Shown here piece after piece: positions 32,823 to 41,143 of a stretch of 46,802 bases of DNA. The position numbers and the translations under genes are program-made. Source of the DNA: an uncultured Parabacteroides sp. (lineage in GTDB: Bacteria > Bacteroidota > Bacteroidia > Bacteroidales > Tannerellaceae); contig NZ_CAJJWO010000038.1 in the NCBI RefSeq assembly GCF_905196875.1, positions 1 to 46,802 on the forward strand, read 5' to 3'. Below the pieces are notes generated by a model. The model was not told the origin of the DNA. It did no database searches and saw only the letters and a program-made list of their open reading frames with translations. Position 1 is the stretch's first letter; every line of letters begins with the position of its first letter.

Positions 32823-34073
32823 TTACTTACGCAACATCCGCTGCATCTTCATATATCGATATTGTTTTATTATCAGCTTACGGCTACGTAATATCTGATA
32901 CCTGTAAATCACGCAAGCCGTAATGAAATAGACTCCAGCCAGTATCCACAGGGTTCGAAACTCATGAGCCACTTCGCTCAATGTCGCTCCCGATGTATTG
33001 ATCCGGATAAATCCTTGTATACCCGGTGTAGAGGGGAACAGATAACCGACCGCTTTCCAGAACGGCGGTATCGCCTCTTTCGGCCAGGAGACACCGGAGA
33101 TAAACAACAGGATCACCGAAGTAAAGACAAACACGAGCATGGGAGATTCGCGACTCGTCATAAACCCGGACAAAGTCATCGACAAGAATATACAAGCGAA
33201 CAGATAGGGCAATACAAACAACATCACTGTCCACGGTTCCCCGACCTGGGGTAGCGAGAACAACTTCGGTACGACTGCCAACGCCCATATACAAACGACA
33301 ACGTACAGCAATATATAGGTAAACGACTTACCCAATACGATACGCAATGTTCCGTTAAAATGACGACTGATCGGAACAAGACTATGGAATCGGTTCTTCT
33401 CGCGGGCTGTCCCGCCCAGCATGCCGATACCCAGGATCAGTGTCTGCTGGATGACCAATATCAGAATGGCCGGTACCAGAAAACTGGCAAAACCATTCTG
33501 TGAGTTAAAGATGGCAACCGATTCGTAAGGAATTGGATTAACCGTTATTTTCTCCTGCTCTTCTGTCGAGGAAGGATGGTTTTGCGCACGTATCTCCTTT
33601 CCGATTTCAAGCGAAACTTCTGTTGTAGCCAGCAGGAACGCCTTATAAAATAACAATGCGCTCATATCGCAATACAATGAAACAGTAGCCTGCTTTCCTC
33701 TATGGATGTCTTTACTGAACTCACTGGGGAAATATAGAATACCATAGGCTTTCTTTTCATCCATCATTCGCTTTGCCTCTTCCATATCCGTACAGACCGC
33801 AATCACCTTTACATCCGCAGTTGCATCGACCTTCCGGATATATTCACGGCTCAGATAGGTATCAGACTGGTCGACTACCACCATTTTAGCTTCGTGCACT
33901 ACCTCGTTATTATATATGAAAGCATATAGAAGAGGATAGATAAACGGAACCAGGAAGAAGAAGATCATAACGCCCGAATCTTTGAATACATTCTTCAGTT
34001 CGTCTTTCCAGATAAAAAAGGTATCTTGTATTCCCTCCCTTATTATATATCGTAAACGATGTTCTCTTTTCAT
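32823..34073 (-). CDS. ABC-2 type transporter permease (second of a pair)
   Basis: A 416-residue YbhR/YhhJ-like permease. There is one N-terminal span (about 33-52), a large extracytoplasmic domain (about 55-200) and then five or six spans (about 205-395), ending in a basic tail. It lies 11 bp after the other permease. Such pairs work with a HlyD adaptor and TolC channel to export drugs or lipids. No ATPase gene is present in this operon, so the motor must be encoded elsewhere or the proteins act differently. The substrate is unknown. Confidence 0.9.
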   Translation of the reverse strand: MKREHRLRYIIREGIQDTFFIWKDELKNVFKDSGVMIFFFLVPFIYPLLYAFIYNNEVVHEAKMVVVDQSDTYLSREYIRKVDATADVKVIAVCTDMEEAKRMMDEKKAYGILYFPSEFSKDIHRGKQATVSLYCDMSALLFYKAFLLATTEVSLEIGKEIRAQNHPSSTEEQEKITVNPIPYESVAIFNSQNGFASFLVPAILILVIQQTLILGIGMLGGTAREKNRFHSLVPISRHFNGTLRIVLGKSFTYILLYVVVCIWALAVVPKLFSLPQVGEPWTVMLFVLPYLFACIFLSMTLSGFMTSRESPMLVFVFTSVILLFISGVSWPKEAIPPFWKAVGYLFPSTPGIQGFIRINTSGATLSEVAHEFRTLWILAGVYFITACVIYRYQILRSRKLIIKQYRYMKMQRMLRK

Positions 34074-34084
34074 TACTTTCTGAT

Positions 34085-35263
34085 TTACGGAATATATTTA
34101 AAATACAACAGAGCCTTCTTCAGATTCCTTCCGATCAGGAAAGGTAAGATCAGGAAACCTGCCAGCCAGACATATTCAGTCCATGTATAGAATAAATCCC
34201 TTCCGTTCAACGCCTGGTCGACATAAATCAGGAAATAGTGACGAAGCGGAAATAGATTACTCAGCGCCTGCAAAGTCGGATCCATCCCCAGAACAGGAAA
34301 AGAAAAACCGACAATAGAAAACGCAATCATACCGAATAAACTGGCAAAACTCAACCCCAGACGCAAAGTAGGCAAAACTCCGATCATAAACACACCGACA
34401 GCCTGTGAAGCCAATACCAGCAGAATCATAGCCGATATCATAGGCATCCAACCGCTGTTTAGCGGGAAAGAGTTGAAACCATACAAAGCAGCACAACACA
34501 TCATGGCCACCACGATAAATATCACCGTCTGCGGCAGCAACTTACCTAGCAAACTTACAGTCAAAGAGTTCCCTCCGGTCTGTAACCATTGCCGTGAAGT
34601 TGAATGCTTGATCTCCGTCCCAATACTGAACACGGTAACCAGAAAGATCATTAACTGCAATACACCGGGCAAAACCGTATTATTCAGATAAACCGAATAG
34701 TTCAGCCAGGGATTACCGATAACATGCGAATCGATCACGATCGGCTGCAACTGTGCCATGATCTGGTCGGTGGTAAACCCTTTAGCCAGTCCGGTCTGCA
34801 ATCCGACCGATGCGCCTGCCAGTACGGACATTGTCTTCATATCCCTGAAAAGCAAGGATGCGGCAATCAGATAAGTTGCATTCGTATAGAATGAAAGCGT
34901 AGGTTGCTTACCCGTTGTTGCCTCAACAGAAAAGTTTTTGGGTATATAGAAAATCCCATATACATTTCCCTTTTGCATTTCCCGGCGTGCCTCGTCAAAA
35001 GAAGCGGTCTTATAGACAACTTCCGTCTGTGCAAAAGCATCGAGCTGGCGGATCAGATTGCGGGAAGTGGCAGAGCCGTCCATATCGACCACTGCAATGG
35101 GCAGGTTGGTCGGCAGTCCGTCTTTCATCAACGACAGGAAGAAGATGACACAGAGAGCCGGAGCGATCAACATGCAGAAGAAATAGATCGGTTTCGATGT
35201 CAACCGCTGTACCTCCCGCTTCGCAACCTTCCAGATACTATGTAAACCCTGCTTCAATGTCAT
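34085..35263 (-). CDS. ABC-2 type transporter permease (first of a pair)
   Basis: A 392-residue permease with the same layout as its neighbour: a span at about 28-46, an extracytoplasmic domain (about 50-180) with LPIAVVDMDGSATSRNLIRQLDA, typical of the family, and C-terminal spans (about 190-385). Its start overlaps the HlyD stop by 4 bases. The two permeases probably form a heterodimer. Confidence 0.9.
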   Translation of the reverse strand: MTLKQGLHSIWKVAKREVQRLTSKPIYFFCMLIAPALCVIFFLSLMKDGLPTNLPIAVVDMDGSATSRNLIRQLDAFAQTEVVYKTASFDEARREMQKGNVYGIFYIPKNFSVEATTGKQPTLSFYTNATYLIAASLLFRDMKTMSVLAGASVGLQTGLAKGFTTDQIMAQLQPIVIDSHVIGNPWLNYSVYLNNTVLPGVLQLMIFLVTVFSIGTEIKHSTSRQWLQTGGNSLTVSLLGKLLPQTVIFIVVAMMCCAALYGFNSFPLNSGWMPMISAMILLVLASQAVGVFMIGVLPTLRLGLSFASLFGMIAFSIVGFSFPVLGMDPTLQALSNLFPLRHYFLIYVDQALNGRDLFYTWTEYVWLAGFLILPFLIGRNLKKALLYFKYIP

Positions 35264-36273
35264 AATATTTCGTTTCCTTTTTTCTTCATTACAACGGACA
35301 TTCCAGGACGCAGGTCAGCAATCTTTTCCTGCGGGCGGGCACGTACTTCGAACGTCTTCGAATCAAACTGACCGGTTGTTTTAGTCGCTTTCCAGGCAGC
35401 ATACGATCCCATATCCTTCAAATAATAGACTTTCAATTTAACCGGCTTATTGTCGAGTGCCGGAATAAAGGCATTCAATTCGGAACCTATCTTGATATCT
35501 TTCAGTAAATCTTCGCGAACACTGAAAGTAACCCACATATCATTCAAATCAGTGATATTCATAATCGGTGCTCCGGTCCCTACCAGCTCTCCTACCTGCG
35601 GAAAGCGTTCAGAAACTTCTCCATCGATCGGTGAGACCAAAGCCGACTCTTTTAAGTACGATTCAACTTCGGCAACTGCACCACCTGCCTGTTGCACCAA
35701 TGCAGCTGCAGCCGCTTTATCTTCCGAGCGGGCACCATCCATCGCCATATCGTACTGTGACTTCGCAGCTTTCTCGGTAGCAACCATTGCTTTATAATTG
35801 GCTTCCGCCTCATCTCTTTTCTGGGCAGACATTACCCCTTTTTCATATAAGTTCTGAACACGGGTATACGATTTTTTTGCTATCTCGAGGCCGGCCTGTG
35901 CCTTCTGCCACATTTCATAAGCTCCGGCTATTTCCTGTACACGAGCTCCTTTAATCGCCTTGGCACTTTGTGCTTCAGCAGCCTTCCGGGCAGCTTCCGC
36001 CTGTTGCAACTTAGCTAAAACTTCCGGAGTATTCAGATAGACCAGTGTATCGCCGGCTTTTACCCGATCACCTTCATCGAAACGATAAGATTCTACACGT
36101 CCGGGTACTTTCCCTGAAATTCTAACCTGATTTGCTTCGGCTTGTCCCATAATAATATCATCGGGAGGAGTCAGCAAAAAGAAACCGGTCAGTGCGACTA
36201 ATCCGATCACGACCAATACCGTGATAAATGCCAACATCATGTTGCTGATCGAAAACTTTTTATTCTCGTTCAT
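35260..36273 (-). CDS. HlyD/EmrA-family periplasmic adaptor
   Basis: A 337-residue membrane-fusion protein. It has a short cytoplasmic start, one span (about 12-34), a lipoyl-like half (ISGKVPGRVESYRFDEGDRVKAGDTLVYL) and an alpha-hairpin coiled coil rich in Ala (about 85-195, KLQQAEAARKAAEAQSAKA). The second lipoyl half and beta-barrel follow (SALVSPIDGEVSERFPQVGELV). It bridges inner-membrane permeases and the TolC-type channel encoded upstream. Confidence 0.94.
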   Translation of the reverse strand: MNENKKFSISNMMLAFITVLVVIGLVALTGFFLLTPPDDIIMGQAEANQVRISGKVPGRVESYRFDEGDRVKAGDTLVYLNTPEVLAKLQQAEAARKAAEAQSAKAIKGARVQEIAGAYEMWQKAQAGLEIAKKSYTRVQNLYEKGVMSAQKRDEAEANYKAMVATEKAAKSQYDMAMDGARSEDKAAAAALVQQAGGAVAEVESYLKESALVSPIDGEVSERFPQVGELVGTGAPIMNITDLNDMWVTFSVREDLLKDIKIGSELNAFIPALDNKPVKLKVYYLKDMGSYAAWKATKTTGQFDSKTFEVRARPQEKIADLRPGMSVVMKKKGNEIL

Positions 36274-36294
36274 CTCTGTATATTTTTATTGTTA

Positions 36295-37686
36295 TTACTT
36301 CTGTTCATTGACAGACAGCTTACCCATCGCCTTAGTCAGGTAAACTTCCGTCAGTTTCATTTCTATCTGAGCATCTATCAGGCTGGAACGCGCGGATACC
36401 CAGGCTGTTTGTGCTTCCATCAGGTTCAATGCGGGAATTACGCCTTCTTCAAAGCCCAGGTTGGCATGACGAAGATTTTCTTCTGCATTTTCCATATTAC
36501 GGGATGAGGCTATGTATTTCTTGTTCGCTTCATTCACCTTATACACAGATTGGTTCACTTGTAACTCCACTTTCTCACGTGCTTCCATCAACTGAAGTTT
36601 TTGAATACGTGTTTCCGCACGGGCAGCATTCCTCTTATGAGTACCTTCCCACCAGCCGGACAACGGGACTTTGACCATCACTCCGACATTGAACATTCCG
36701 GCAAACTCGTTTTTAAAACCATTGAACGCATTAGGATTAGTCACCAGGTAATTGGCAGACAGGGCTACATTAGGCAACATATCAGCCAACACGATGCGTT
36801 CTTTTTTCTGATAGATTCTGGCAGCCAGTTCCAGGCTTCGCAATTCATCACGATTGGCGAACGCTTCATTGACATTGGCTGAAACCTCATTCGATTTTAC
36901 GGGAAAATCCTCAATATTCTCATCGGCCAAAGCCATCGGATCATCCAGGGGAAGTCCGCATATCTGGGCAAGAAGCATACGCGAAAGGGCCAACCCGTTA
37001 TCGACTTTAGTCTGCGCCATTTCCGCTTCATTCAGTTTCACCTTAACCGACAGACCATCGGCTTGTGTAGCTACACCTTCCGAAATCATAGCCGTCACAT
37101 CACTATCCATCTTCCGTAATAGATTGACATAAGCATCAGCCAGCTTTTTCTTGTTGACAAGCGAAATGACCTGCCAGTAAGTCTCGTCGGTCTTATAAAT
37201 GACTTCCTGCAACTGCAGATCATTCATAGACTCTGCCAGCTCACGGGCATATTTGGTAATTTGATTGTAAGAGACGATCTTCCCTCCCATAAAAACCGGC
37301 TGAACCAATGAAACACCGCCTACCCAGATGTTCTGAACATCCAAATGCTGCATCTCATCGACACCTCCCAATAATTGTCCGAACACAGGCAGTTGAGCGA
37401 TCGGTCCCAAAGCCGAACCGAGCTTAGCACTCAAAGCATCCATATCCAACAAATTGATATCTTTCTGATTCCACATATATCCTCCCATGGCTGAAAGTTG
37501 TGGAAAGTATTTGGTAAAGGCAGCCTTCCGCTCTTCGTCGGCGGCTTTCACTTTTTGCCCGGAGATCTGTAACTCCTTATTATTCTGGATAGCCAGATTC
37601 CGACATTCTTCCAATGTCAGTGTCTGTTGGGCATTTGCATAACCAGACCAGACCAATAACCCTACTAATACGATAATCCGTTTCAT
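36295..37686 (-). CDS. TolC-family outer-membrane efflux protein
   Basis: A 463-residue outer-membrane factor with a signal peptide ending near YANAQ and two outer-membrane-efflux repeats of long helices (TLEECRNLAIQNNKELQISGQKVKAAD; NEAEMAQTKVDNGLALSRMLLAQICGLPLDD). Conserved C-terminal features include LRHANLGFEEGVIPALNLMEAQTAW. It is the first gene of the tolC-hlyD-permease-permease operon. A -7 element (TACTTTTG, 37844-37837) lies about 150 bp upstream. Confidence 0.95.
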   Translation of the reverse strand: MKRIIVLVGLLVWSGYANAQQTLTLEECRNLAIQNNKELQISGQKVKAADEERKAAFTKYFPQLSAMGGYMWNQKDINLLDMDALSAKLGSALGPIAQLPVFGQLLGGVDEMQHLDVQNIWVGGVSLVQPVFMGGKIVSYNQITKYARELAESMNDLQLQEVIYKTDETYWQVISLVNKKKLADAYVNLLRKMDSDVTAMISEGVATQADGLSVKVKLNEAEMAQTKVDNGLALSRMLLAQICGLPLDDPMALADENIEDFPVKSNEVSANVNEAFANRDELRSLELAARIYQKKERIVLADMLPNVALSANYLVTNPNAFNGFKNEFAGMFNVGVMVKVPLSGWWEGTHKRNAARAETRIQKLQLMEAREKVELQVNQSVYKVNEANKKYIASSRNMENAEENLRHANLGFEEGVIPALNLMEAQTAWVSARSSLIDAQIEMKLTEVYLTKAMGKLSVNEQK

Positions 37687-37836
37687 CTTTTTATTGTTTT
37701 TTCATCCGGAGATTTTATATTATAAAACAATTTATCACCCTTATTCCTAAATAAAAAACAACAGGTTATCACCGATTGTTTACACCTAAACAGATATACA
37801 TTCATCGTTCTCAGACAAATGTACGATTTATCGATG

Positions 37837-37844
37837 CAAAAGTA
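37837..37844 (-). promoter_or_regulatory. -7 element of the TolC export operon
   Basis: The plus strand reads CAAAAGTA, giving TACTTTTG on the minus strand. A second candidate, TACATTTG, is at 37823-37816. The -33 region of the first overlaps the palindrome at 37865-37882. Confidence 0.5.
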
Positions 37845-37864
37845 CTGGTTTACTTTAAATATAA

Positions 37865-37882
37865 AATTGAATTAATTCAATT
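37865..37882. promoter_or_regulatory. Perfect 18-bp palindrome, candidate Crp/Fnr-type operator
   Basis: AATTGAATTAATTCAATT is a perfect dyad containing TTGA-N6-TCAA, the spacing of an FNR/DNR-type box. It overlaps the 3' end of the Crp/Fnr-family gene and is centred about 43 bp upstream of the start site predicted from the -7 element, where a class II activator would bind. Confidence 0.6.
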
Positions 37883-38470
37883 AAAGATGCGCTTTTTCAG
37901 CTTACAATACCATGCATTGCTGATTCCCATATATTGAGCAATATATTTATCGGGAACACGCTGCATGATCCACATGTAGTGATTATAAAGATATTTGATA
38001 AATTCTTCGGCGGTACACGACTGCCGGATAGCAAACATAGAATAAAGTTTTGATATGATAGTAAGCATCGCATTCTGATAATAGGATGCAAATAACGGAT
38101 AACGCAAAGATAGTTCTTCTATATGTACGCGCGAAAAACGGAGCAGTTCGCCCGACTCCAACGCTTTGATTTCGAACTCGGATGGCGCCTGTGTAAAATA
38201 CCCGATGGCAGACAGAAAAGGATATAAATAATCAGAGGAGAAACCGGTTACACATTCATCCCCCTTTTCACTTACATATAAATTAATGAATAAGCCTTTA
38301 TTGATAAAATAGGCATCCTGGCATAGTTCACCTGTACGGAGCAGATAATCTCCCTTATCGACAGATACCACCTGTGAGATATTCTTCAATTCATTTACAA
38401 AAACTTCATCGCGTGCCAGGGATTCCGGGAGATCCGCTAAAAGTTTTGCAAAGTGGTTATCTGTCTCCAT
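37877..38470 (-). CDS. Crp/Fnr-family transcriptional regulator
   Basis: A 197-residue regulator with an N-terminal cyclic-nucleotide-binding-type beta-roll (about 25-120, VSVDKGDYLLRTGELCQDAYFINKG), a dimer helix and a C-terminal helix-turn-helix (VPDKYIAQYMGISNAWYCKLKKRI) of the Bacteroidetes type. No N-terminal Cys cluster is seen, so it is not an iron-sulfur FNR, and the effector is unknown. I start at 38470 (METDN); the longer frame to 38572 runs into the upstream gene. The ATG lies 2 bp after that gene's stop, so the two are probably co-transcribed. A likely target is the export operon just downstream. Confidence 0.9.
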   Translation of the reverse strand: METDNHFAKLLADLPESLARDEVFVNELKNISQVVSVDKGDYLLRTGELCQDAYFINKGLFINLYVSEKGDECVTGFSSDYLYPFLSAIGYFTQAPSEFEIKALESGELLRFSRVHIEELSLRYPLFASYYQNAMLTIISKLYSMFAIRQSCTAEEFIKYLYNHYMWIMQRVPDKYIAQYMGISNAWYCKLKKRIFN

Positions 38471-38472
38471 TA

Positions 38473-39378
38473 TTAATCTTCCAGAACGAAGTTTCTCTTT
38501 CCGATCATATTTCCATCGATAAAAATATCTACGCGATAGGATCCCGGAGAAAGGAATTCTTCGATATCCCAATACATCGTAACAGGATATTCTTCTCCAT
38601 CGTACTCGATCAGTTTCTTCATAGAATAATTAATATCTTTTCCTTCGAAGGGGAAAACATCTGCACGGCTCTTTACAAGCACATCGTCGTCAGGCTTCAG
38701 GATACGTACATATACAGTTTTTTCTCCTACTGGAGCAGTTATATTTTTTGCAATACGGAAATCGACTACGAAGCGTTCCATCTTTTTGATTTTCTTAGCC
38801 AACTTTCCACGGGAATTGACCGGTGTAACAGTGATTCCTGTTGCATCCAGACGGCTGGCCAGGGTAACACGTTCCGACAGTTTCTCTTTTTCTTTCTTCA
38901 ATGTGGCAGCCTGGGAAGTAGCACGCTGGTATTTCTGTACCACCTCTTTCTTTTCTACTTTCAGCTGTTCGTTTTCCTTATTTAGTGAATCGATCTGAGC
39001 CACATAATTACGCATGATCTTACGCAGGGTCTCGAGTTCTTTCTTCAAACGGGCTATTTCTTTGGTATTGGTAGCTTTTACGGTACGCAACTCTTCCATC
39101 AACCGCTGCACCTTGGACTGCTCGGTCGACAAAAGGTTCATCAGCGAATCATTTCCGACCTTAAACTGATAGCCTTCATATTGCATCGACAATTCATTAA
39201 ATTCATCTTCAAGCGATTCCTTATCCAGATCATAAGCCTGAACCAGGTCGGTCATCTGTTGTTTCTGCTGATAAATATAATATCCGGCACCACCGATAAT
39301 CAGTAATAACACGATGATCGCCATGATTAATAATGAGAGCTTATTTATTTCCTTTGTTTCTTTCTTTTCTGTATCCAT
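38473..39378 (-). CDS. Membrane-anchored coiled-coil protein of unknown function
   Basis: A 301-residue protein. A charged N-terminus (MDTEKKETKEINK) precedes one membrane span (about 18-38) and a long coiled coil (about 60-165, LSTEQSKVQRLMEELRTVKA through KKEKEKLSERV). The C-terminal beta-rich domain (about 175-301) contains FRIAKNITAPVGEKTVYVRILKPD and ends RNFVLED. I see no enzymatic motif. The start at 39378 is preferred because the alternative at 39405 lies within the -7 element TACCTTTG. It resembles generic Bacteroidales envelope proteins, but I cannot name a family. Confidence 0.75.
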   Translation of the reverse strand: MDTEKKETKEINKLSLLIMAIIVLLLIIGGAGYYIYQQKQQMTDLVQAYDLDKESLEDEFNELSMQYEGYQFKVGNDSLMNLLSTEQSKVQRLMEELRTVKATNTKEIARLKKELETLRKIMRNYVAQIDSLNKENEQLKVEKKEVVQKYQRATSQAATLKKEKEKLSERVTLASRLDATGITVTPVNSRGKLAKKIKKMERFVVDFRIAKNITAPVGEKTVYVRILKPDDDVLVKSRADVFPFEGKDINYSMKKLIEYDGEEYPVTMYWDIEEFLSPGSYRVDIFIDGNMIGKRNFVLED

Positions 39379-39402
39379 ACGGTTCCTGATAAAATGAACG
39401 TA

Positions 39403-39410
39403 CAAAGGTA
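39403..39410 (-). promoter_or_regulatory. -7 element of the coiled-coil/Crp gene pair
   Basis: The plus strand reads CAAAGGTA, i.e. TACCTTTG on the minus strand, 24 bp upstream of the ATG at 39378. Confidence 0.55.
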
Positions 39411-39537
39411 ATGTTTAATCGGATGTATTAAAACACATCCGCCCCATTTATACACTTTTTAAGAAAGAGGGATATCATTCAACATTTGCATGGTCAGATA
39501 TGGGTGGCACGTTACAATATTTTAGAAATAAAATTAC

Positions 39538-39545
39538 TACCTTTG
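39538..39545 (+). promoter_or_regulatory. -7 element of guaA
   Basis: TACCTTTG lies 27 bp upstream of the guaA ATG at 39573. Confidence 0.55.
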
Positions 39546-39572
39546 CCCCACTCAATTAAATAATAACACTGC

Positions 39573-41093
39573 ATGCACGAGAAACTTATTATTCTTGATT
39601 TCGGCTCGCAAACAACTCAATTGATTGGCCGCAGGGTCAGAGAGTTAAACATGTATTGCGAGATTATTCCCTACAACAAATTTCCGCATGATGCAACCGA
39701 CGTAAAAGGAGTGATCCTTTCAGGTAGCCCCTATTCCGTTTATGACGCTGACGCTTTCAAAGCAGACCTGAGCGAGATTCGCGGAAAGTACCCGGTACTC
39801 GGTATTTGTTACGGAGCACAATATCTTGCTTATACATCCGGTGGAAACGTCGAATCTGCCAATTCGCGGGAATATGGACGTGCCAACCTGTCGTATGTAA
39901 ACAATAATGATCCGTTATTGAAGGGAATCGACACAGGTTCTCAAATTTGGATGTCGCATGGCGATACAATAACCCTGCTTCCTGACAACTTCAAAGTAAT
40001 CGCCAGCACAGATGATGTAAAGGCGGCTGCATATCATGTTGAAGGCGAGCAAACCTGGGGTGTACAGTTCCACCCGGAAGTATTCCATTCAACCGACGGA
40101 ACAAAATTACTGGACAACTTCCTGAATATTTGCGGATGTGCCAAAGACTGGACGCCCGCTTCATTCATCGAATCGACAGTTGCCGAATTGAAAGAACAGC
40201 TAGGAGACGATAAAGTGATCCTGGCACTCTCGGGCGGTGTCGACTCATCCGTAACAGCCGTTCTCCTGAACAAAGCGATCGGTAAAAACCTTACCTGTAT
40301 CTTTGTGGATCACGGATTGCTCCGTAAGAATGAGTTCGAGAACGTAATGAAAGATTACGAACACCTGGGATTGAATGTGATCGGGGTGAACGCAAAAGAT
40401 AAATTTTATAGTGAACTGGCTGGAGTTTCCGATCCGGAACAGAAGCGCAAGATCATCGGTAAAGGTTTTATCGACGTATTCGACCAGGAAGCTCACAAGC
40501 TGAAAGATATCAAATGGTTGGGACAGGGTACAATCTATCCTGACGTAATCGAGTCGTTGTCTATCACCGGTACGGTTATTAAAAGTCATCATAACGTAGG
40601 CGGTCTTCCCGACACGATGAAGCTGAAACTGGTCGAACCGCTTCGCCTTCTTTTCAAAGACGAGGTTCGCCGTGTTGGCATGGAGATGGGTATGCAACCA
40701 CACCTGATCAAACGTCATCCGTTCCCTGGCCCGGGTCTGGGTATCCGTATCCTGGGTGATATCACGCCGGAGAAAGTTCGTATCCTGCAGGATGCCGACG
40801 AAATCTATATGTCGTTGATGCGTGAATGGGGATTATACGATAAGATCTGGCAGGCCGGAGTGATCCTGCTTCCGATTCAGTCTGTCGGAGTAATGGGCGA
40901 CGAACGTACCTATGAAAATACGGTTGCCTTACGTGCCGTAACATCTACCGACGCCATGACCGCCGATTGGGCGCAATTGCCTTACGAATTCCTCGCTAAA
41001 GTGTCCAACGAGATCATCAATAAGGTTAAAGGCGTGAACCGTGTCGTCTACGATATCAGTTCCAAACCGCCTGCAACGATCGAGTGGGAATAA
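39573..41093 (+). CDS. guaA: GMP synthase (glutamine-hydrolysing)
   Basis: A 506-residue enzyme. The class I glutamine amidotransferase domain (1-190) has the nucleophile Cys79 in GICYGAQ and the His167/Glu169 pair in FHPE, so the triad is intact. The ATP-pyrophosphatase domain has LALSGGVDSSV, and the C-terminal dimer domain has the substrate motif KRHPFPGPGLGIR and the end KPPATIEWE. It aminates XMP to GMP using glutamine-derived ammonia. A second GuaA-like gene follows 50 bp downstream. Confidence 0.97.
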   Translation: MHEKLIILDFGSQTTQLIGRRVRELNMYCEIIPYNKFPHDATDVKGVILSGSPYSVYDADAFKADLSEIRGKYPVLGICYGAQYLAYTSGGNVESANSREYGRANLSYVNNNDPLLKGIDTGSQIWMSHGDTITLLPDNFKVIASTDDVKAAAYHVEGEQTWGVQFHPEVFHSTDGTKLLDNFLNICGCAKDWTPASFIESTVAELKEQLGDDKVILALSGGVDSSVTAVLLNKAIGKNLTCIFVDHGLLRKNEFENVMKDYEHLGLNVIGVNAKDKFYSELAGVSDPEQKRKIIGKGFIDVFDQEAHKLKDIKWLGQGTIYPDVIESLSITGTVIKSHHNVGGLPDTMKLKLVEPLRLLFKDEVRRVGMEMGMQPHLIKRHPFPGPGLGIRILGDITPEKVRILQDADEIYMSLMREWGLYDKIWQAGVILLPIQSVGVMGDERTYENTVALRAVTSTDAMTADWAQLPYEFLAKVSNEIINKVKGVNRVVYDISSKPPATIEWE

Positions 41094-41131
41094 GCATACA
41101 AGAAGGATAATCTAATTAACTTAATAATTTT

Positions 41132-41137
41132 AGGAGG
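41132..41137 (+). promoter_or_regulatory. Strong Shine-Dalgarno sequence before the second guaA-like gene
   Basis: AGGAGG is located 6 bases before the ATG at 41144. Genes in this window otherwise lack clear Shine-Dalgarno sequences, as is usual in Bacteroidetes. Confidence 0.7.
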
Positions 41138-41143
41138 AATACG

